Assembly (NCBI GenBank): GCA_002434245.1
Contig: DJJR01000021.1
Span: 28,672-40,617, forward strand
Direction: 5' to 3'
Source of the DNA: Pelosinus fermentans
Lineage (GTDB): Bacteria; Bacillota; Negativicutes; DSM-13327
Length of the DNA: 11,946 bases
Part shown: piece by piece, positions 7,477 through 11,946 of the stretch
Position numbering within the stretch: the stretch's first letter is position 1
Layout: each line of letters begins with the position of its first letter
Translations under genes and position numbers: made by a program
The notes under the pieces: generated by a model
Seen by the model: only the letters and a program-made list of their open reading frames with translations
Databases searched by the model: none
Told to the model about the DNA's origin: nothing

Positions 7477-7902
7477 ATTATGACCTCCCTGTTTATTTCT
7501 CTTGCTCCAACACCGATGCTTGCAATGTAGAATGTTCCGCCATAGCCAATTCTTTCTTCGTGTTTTTTCCTGATTCAATGCCTCTAACGCTTTTATCGTC
7601 CGAGAATTTTCATACACTGCGTGTTTTGCACGTTTTATCCCCGCAGTCGTCTCATACCCATCTCTAGCAAATAGCGAATCATACCTTTCGGATAATTCGC
7701 CCATTCATGTTCTTTCTTATATTCTAATTCTTTCAACGAAAATTTTAAAACTCCTTTATCTGGAAAACTCATCGAATACACACGAACGATATTGTCATTA
7801 TTCTTTATGCAATCGCATAGGTTCCAAAAGTAATGTACAAGGAAAGGCATGACCGCCATTGTAATTCGTATGCTCGCCAATCATTAAAAAGACTCTTCTC
7901 TT
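7473..7902 (-). pseudogene. galK: Galactokinase (galK) relic with frameshifts and large internal deletions
   Basis: About 430 bases keep scattered pieces of galactokinase (normally about 390 residues) in the right order but in different frames. From the 5' end: the substrate-binding signature as MIGEHTNYNGGHAFPC (from 7884); FGTYAIA in a second frame; NNDNIVRVYSM and HEWANYPKGMI in a third; GYETTAGI followed directly by KRAKHAVYENSRTIKALEA in the frame that later reads into galE; and the C-terminal tip GTFYIASIGVGAREI in another frame, ending in a TGA that overlaps the galE start. Missing are the first about 20 codons, roughly 170-190 codons including the ATP-binding GLSSSAS region, and about 90 codons near the C-terminus. 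It cannot make active enzyme. The order galK-galE-galT is a common Gram-positive arrangement, supporting a once complete Leloir operon. An 81-codon open frame inside it (7635-7880) is part of this relic. Confidence 0.9.
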
Positions 7903-7911
7903 ATACCATTG

Positions 7912-7935
7912 AAAAAAGCCGGTATAATAACCGGC
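7912..7935 (-). terminator. Rho-independent terminator of the tagatose gene cluster
   Basis: GCCGGT (7918-7923) pairs with ACCGGC (7930-7935) around a 6-base AT loop. On the minus strand the stem is followed by six T. It lies about 140 bases after the lacX-type stop and only about 10 bases before recognisable galK sequence. The gap 7936-8077 is very AT-rich and shows no gene; it contains a TATAAT-like box around 7970, but any transcript from there would meet this hairpin. Confidence 0.8.
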
Positions 7936-8077
7936 AATACAAAATATATAGTAAAAAAATCCAATATTATATAATGGTTTATTCAGTATTAAGTACCTGT
8001 GAATAGGTTTGGCGCGAGAAAATTACAGTATTATTAAACAGGCTTGTATTTAATCTTTTACAGATTTATCACAATGA

Positions 8078-8947
8078 TCATGTTACTAGAAGGTTATATT
8101 TACGCGTAAATTCTTGCCCAGAATCCAAACTAATAATACCTTCCTTCTGGCGAAAATCCCTTGGTTCACCAACCGTATCGGCAATACCACACCAGGGCTC
8201 AATACATACAAACGGTGCTCCTCCCGCTTTTGACCATATACCCATAAAGGGAAAATCTTGATATCTTACTGTAATTGTTTTCTCTGATTTCCTACTTTTC
8301 AAAGAAATCTGCTGCGACCGTAAATTTTTAAATATAAGGGCACCATCTTTGAACAGTTCATCTGATAAAGGAACAATATTTTCATTTTGTAAAAATAGTT
8401 CTTTTTTTGAAATTAATCCATTTTCCAAGTAGTATCTATATGTTGTTTCTTTTTCTTGAAATTCTAAATAATAATCCTCAAATTTTTCGTTGGATAACAG
8501 GGGACAATTAAACCCTGGGTGTGATCCTATCGAGAAAAAAATGGGGTACTTATCAATGTTTTTTACACGATATTCAACAATAACGCCGCAATTCTTTAAT
8601 CGATAACTGATATCCAATTGAAATTTGTAAGGAAATTTTACCAAGGTGCACTCATCACTAGTCAACCGATATATAACACTTTCAAGCGTCATTTCCACTT
8701 TTTTAAAGTTCATATCCCGAGCAAATCCGTGTTGTGATAGTTCAAAAATCCTTTCACCAATTTTATAATGATTGTCTATCACACCACCGACAATTGGGAA
8801 TAACACCGGAGCATGCCTGCCCCATATACCAGGATTAGCATTCCATAGATATTCCGTCTGATCATTTTTCAAAATTAGACTTGCTAATTCTGCGCCTTGG
8901 CTATTTATAACAGCACAGATATTTTGATTTTCTAATTTTGTAATCAT
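8078..8947 (-). CDS. lacX: Aldose 1-epimerase family protein, LacX-like
   Basis: Member of the galactose mutarotase/aldose-1-epimerase superfamily (PF01263), in the subgroup that includes LacX of the lactococcal lac operon. The protein has 289 residues. Conserved points are HGFARD (73-78), GSHPGFN with His143 and IEPWCGIAD with Glu250; His and Glu at such positions are the acid/base residues of mutarotases. It probably acts on an aldose or aldose-phosphate anomer, but the substrate of LacX-like proteins is not established and cannot be read here. AGGAGG lies 11 bases before the ATG. It is the last gene of the tagatose cluster, 80 bases after lacC, and is followed by a terminator. The position mirrors lacX at the end of the Lactococcus lac operon, which is the reason for the symbol. 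The frame is intact. Confidence 0.87.
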   Translation of the reverse strand: MITKLENQNICAVINSQGAELASLILKNDQTEYLWNANPGIWGRHAPVLFPIVGGVIDNHYKIGERIFELSQHGFARDMNFKKVEMTLESVIYRLTSDECTLVKFPYKFQLDISYRLKNCGVIVEYRVKNIDKYPIFFSIGSHPGFNCPLLSNEKFEDYYLEFQEKETTYRYYLENGLISKKELFLQNENIVPLSDELFKDGALIFKNLRSQQISLKSRKSEKTITVRYQDFPFMGIWSKAGGAPFVCIEPWCGIADTVGEPRDFRQKEGIISLDSGQEFTRKYNLLVT

Positions 8948-9027
8948 AATAAATTCGACCTCCTAAAGTCGCAACATATAACGCTCTTATATTACATTTA
9001 CTCCTTCTTTAACTGCCTGCTAATTCG

Positions 9028-9966
9028 CTATTTTATATTGACATAGGGAATAACAGTTACTTGTTTTGCAAATGTATCTACCTGTATGGGATCAATCTGC
9101 CCTACGCCCTTATGCAATGCATTGGAGATTCCACAACCATTTGCAAATTGCAACATCTCAATGATATTATAATCTTCATGCAATGCATATGCCAAGCCGG
9201 CAACTAAAGAATCACCACAACCAACTGTATTAACGGCTTCCACTGTTGGAATATTTACTATAAATCTTCCTAAACTCCCATTTAACATCATACCTCGCTT
9301 ACCCAACGATACGCAAACATTTTCAGCTCCCATTTCCAGTACCTTTGATGAAGCCAAGAATACATCTTCATCCGTTTTAATGGAAATGCCTGTAATGTAT
9401 TGGAGTTCTTCCTCGTTTGGTTTTATCAAAAACGGCTTGTCTTTGATGGCTAAACGCAAGTTTTCCCCGGAAGAATCTAGGATAAATTTTATGTTATGTT
9501 CTATGCAAATTTCCGCAATTTTTCCATAGTAATCGTTTGGCAACCCTTGAGCTAAGCTACCCGAAGCAACTAAAATTTTTGTATCCTTTAGTACATTGTG
9601 TAATTCCCTTTCAAATTGGCTAATTTCTTCTGGCATAATTTCCGGCCCGTTTTCAAGCACCTCGGTAGATGTGCCATTGCGATCTCTAAAATTCATACAA
9701 ATTCTAGTTGTTCCGTGAATTGGAGTAAAGCGATCAATCATCCCCTCTGCCTCAATTTCTTTCTTCAGAAATTCTCCGGTAAAACCACCCATAAACCCCA
9801 GACAGCAGACCTTTCCGCCGAGAGAGTTAGCAACTCTGGAAACGTTAAGTCCCTTTCCTCCTGCCGTGGCGATGACACTTTTGGCACGTTGAACTTTTCC
9901 GGTTGCGAGATCATCCAACACATAGGAACGGTCGATAGATGGATTCATTGTAAGTACCGTAATCAT
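9028..9966 (-). CDS. lacC: Tagatose-6-phosphate kinase (LacC), PfkB family
   Basis: PfkB-family sugar kinase predicted to convert tagatose-6-phosphate to tagatose-1,6-bisphosphate with ATP. The 312-residue length is typical of LacC (about 310). The N-terminus MITVLTMNPSIDRSY and GGKGLNVSR (about 36-44) are signature elements of the LacC/FruK group. Near the C-terminus the anion hole and catalytic base appear as NTVGCGDSLVAG with Asp at about 252, where the usual Ala or Ser before GDS is Cys. The start at 9966 is chosen because the family begins there and GAGG precedes it by 6 bases; the frame remains open to an ATG at 9993, inside the aldolase gene. Only 2 bases separate it from the aldolase stop, so translation is probably coupled. 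1-phosphofructokinase is the main alternative, but lacA and lacB nearby favour the tagatose pathway. Confidence 0.9.
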   Translation of the reverse strand: MITVLTMNPSIDRSYVLDDLATGKVQRAKSVIATAGGKGLNVSRVANSLGGKVCCLGFMGGFTGEFLKKEIEAEGMIDRFTPIHGTTRICMNFRDRNGTSTEVLENGPEIMPEEISQFERELHNVLKDTKILVASGSLAQGLPNDYYGKIAEICIEHNIKFILDSSGENLRLAIKDKPFLIKPNEEELQYITGISIKTDEDVFLASSKVLEMGAENVCVSLGKRGMMLNGSLGRFIVNIPTVEAVNTVGCGDSLVAGLAYALHEDYNIIEMLQFANGCGISNALHKGVGQIDPIQVDTFAKQVTVIPYVNIK

Positions 9967-9968
9967 CG

Positions 9969-10824
<856 letters not shown>

Positions 10825-10852
10825 GTATTATTCAACTTCCTTTATATATGAG

Positions 10853-11368
10853 TTAATCGTGGTAAAATCCCTCATCCCATTTTTTCTGGAATTCATCAAA
10901 TATTGCATCGTTTTTTATCGTATCATTTTCACCGATCAGTCCATCAATTTTCTGAATCAATGCTTGATTTTCAGCAGTCGGCTTATATTCGGCAGCAATA
11001 AAGGCATCCAGTATATATTCAATTGTACCTTCACCGACAACCCTGCCGCCCACACCGATAACATTTGCATTAAGCTGCTCTTTTGCATACACAGCAGTCT
11101 GTACATCTCTGACTAATGCGCCACGTACACCCTTGACTTTTTCTGCTGCTATATTGATTCCTACACCAGTACCGCAGATACATACTCCCATATCCACTTC
11201 GCCTTTTGCAACCGTTACACCAACTTTTCTGCCAAAAATCGGATAGTGTGTACGGACAGAATCATATGTGCCGCAATCTACAACTTCGTGCCCTTTTCCT
11301 ATCAAATGTTTTACGGCTTTATCTTTAATCTCTGTAACAATATGATCACAACCAACTGCAATTTTCAT
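10853..11368 (-). CDS. lacB: Galactose-6-phosphate isomerase subunit LacB
   Basis: Subunit of the LacAB enzyme converting galactose-6-phosphate to tagatose-6-phosphate, the entry step of the tagatose pathway. The 171-residue length equals that of staphylococcal and streptococcal LacB. Conserved RpiB/LacAB elements are [10 protein letters not shown] at the start, [15 protein letters not shown], the active-site loop [17 protein letters not shown] with its Cys, and the C-terminal [13 protein letters not shown] typical of LacB. The start at 11368 is fixed by this N-terminus and by GGGGGA about 7 bases upstream; a longer open frame reaching 11455 lies inside lacA and is not used. It follows lacA by 19 bases. 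The frame is intact, but a working enzyme also needs LacA, which is truncated here. Confidence 0.95.
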   Translation of the reverse strand: MKIAVGCDHIVTEIKDKAVKHLIGKGHEVVDCGTYDSVRTHYPIFGRKVGVTVAKGEVDMGVCICGTGVGINIAAEKVKGVRGALVRDVQTAVYAKEQLNANVIGVGGRVVGEGTIEYILDAFIAAEYKPTAENQALIQKIDGLIGENDTIKNDAIFDEFQKKWDEGFYHD

Positions 11369-11387
11369 TTTTTTATCCCCCATTCTT

Positions 11388-11723
11388 TTATACCATTCTG
11401 TCCAACATATCAATCCGAACTTGATGTCTGCCACCATCATATTCAGCTTCAGCAAAGTTCAAAGCTAATTGGCAGGCAAGTTTTTCTGCTGAAATAGCTG
11501 AACCTAGCGTAATGATTTGCGTAGCGTTATGCATTCTTGTCATTTTTGAAGTGTAATCATCATAAACAGGTGCACAAATGATGCCATGATTTTTAGTGGA
11601 AATCATAAATGGTGCAACACCATATTCATCAATCACAATCCCTTTATCTGCTGTCTTATTTTTGATTGCTTCAACGATATTCATTGTAGCTTCAAAAATA
11701 TCAGAAGAAGATTGATCCATCAT
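11388..11723 (-). CDS. lacA: Galactose-6-phosphate isomerase subunit LacA, N-terminally truncated
   Basis: Partner of LacB in galactose-6-phosphate isomerase. The residues [32 protein letters not shown] and the C-terminal [16 protein letters not shown] match LacA (usually about 142 residues). The frame gives 111 residues from the first ATG. LacA-like sequence continues a few codons upstream ([12 protein letters not shown], aligning with the usual FLVEEGFEVIDV segment), but an in-frame TAA occurs at 11757-11759. None of the three minus-strand frames encodes the expected N-terminal strand and helix (the IxGSDxxGxxLK region). About 25 residues are thus missing, and the ATG at 11723 has no Shine-Dalgarno. 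The break at about 11750 looks like a deletion or insertion junction. The protein is probably not functional. Confidence 0.82.
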   Translation of the reverse strand: MMDQSSSDIFEATMNIVEAIKNKTADKGIVIDEYGVAPFMISTKNHGIICAPVYDDYTSKMTRMHNATQIITLGSAISAEKLACQLALNFAEAEYDGGRHQVRIDMLDRMV

Positions 11724-11750
11724 TTCATAATGATGTTCTGCTAGGAGCCA

Positions 11751-11946
11751 AATTGATTACTTGTACCTGCGCTGAGAATTCCCCCCTAGTCAAAATGGCA
11801 AACATTCCTCTTTGGGGCTATAAACATAAACATACTTCTATCACAACCGTGGATGTAACTTCTCGTTTTCCCCTGTATGTATTATCAAGAATCATTATCG
11901 ACTATTTAATAATAAAAAAATAAACAATATAAAAATACACGAAATA
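11751..11946. other. Unidentified AT-rich segment upstream of the lacA break
   Basis: The sequence beyond the lacA breakpoint has no gene I can recognise. On the plus strand it starts with a G/C-richer block (11751-11820, including GAGAATTCCCCCC and a CTCTTTGGGGC stretch) and becomes very AT-rich to the window edge. The abrupt loss of lacA similarity suggests foreign or rearranged DNA, possibly the end of an insertion sequence, but no transposase fragment or matching inverted terminal repeat can be seen in the part available. A 43-codon open frame from 11795 on the plus strand lacks a ribosome binding site and resembles nothing known to me. Confidence 0.3.

Noticed and set aside
6487..7704. 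A 405-residue GalE with an N-terminal extension
   Set aside because: The first 76 codons hold galactokinase C-terminal remnants; the true start with GGGAGGT upstream and the Rossmann motif is at 7476.
7635..7880. 81-codon minus-strand open frame as a separate small gene
   Set aside because: Its middle reads NNDNIVRVYSM and HEWANYPKGM, which is galactokinase sequence; the ends are out-of-frame reading of the same relic.
11369..11455. N-terminal extension of LacB into lacA
   Set aside because: The family N-terminus MKIAVGCDH starts at 11368 with a G-rich ribosome binding site; the upstream part is out-of-frame lacA.
11795..11926. 43-codon plus-strand open frame starting ATGGCAAAC
   Set aside because: No ribosome binding site, no recognisable similarity, very AT-rich 3' half; treated as chance.

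Overview
The window looks like chromosomal DNA of an AT-rich, low-GC Bacillota (Firmicute). Features pointing there are strong AGGAGG-type ribosome binding sites, T-tailed hairpin terminators, a lipoprotein-type binding protein, a BusR-type regulator, a 3D-domain wall protein and lac/gal genes of the Gram-positive tagatose and Leloir types. A Negativicutes-like host (Pelosinus/Sporomusa group) would fit the style of the proteins, but this is only an impression. Every gene recognised lies on the minus strand, so transcription runs from high to low coordinates. No RNA gene, CRISPR array or intact transposase gene was found.

Right half (about 11750 down to 4927): a galactose-use region. First comes a tagatose-6-phosphate cluster: lacA (5' end missing), lacB, a class II GatY/KbaY-type aldolase (frameshifted near its start), lacC and a lacX-type aldose epimerase, closed by a terminator at 7912-7935. 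Then comes a Leloir cluster: a heavily deleted galK relic, then intact galE and galT, closed by a terminator at about 4927-4969. The two lesions in the tagatose genes and the wrecked galK suggest that both galactose routes are decaying here, while galE and galT remain open.

Middle (4848-3849): a secreted or surface protein with a signal peptide, a long charged low-complexity linker and a C-terminal 3D domain, a predicted peptidoglycan-acting enzyme with its own terminator.

Left part (3656-1): an osmoprotection module. A GntR-type regulator with a coiled coil and a C-terminal RCK_C (TrkA-C) domain, the architecture of the c-di-AMP-responsive repressor BusR, lies upstream of an OpuC-type glycine betaine/carnitine/choline ABC transporter (ATPase with a CBS pair, permease, lipoprotein binding protein). 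The 305-base gap between them holds the busR terminator, a probable opu promoter and two inverted repeats; one overlaps the promoter and is a good operator candidate. Both RCK_C and OpuCA CBS domains belong to known c-di-AMP-binding families, so uptake may be controlled at transcription and at transport activity. The opu operon probably continues past the left edge.
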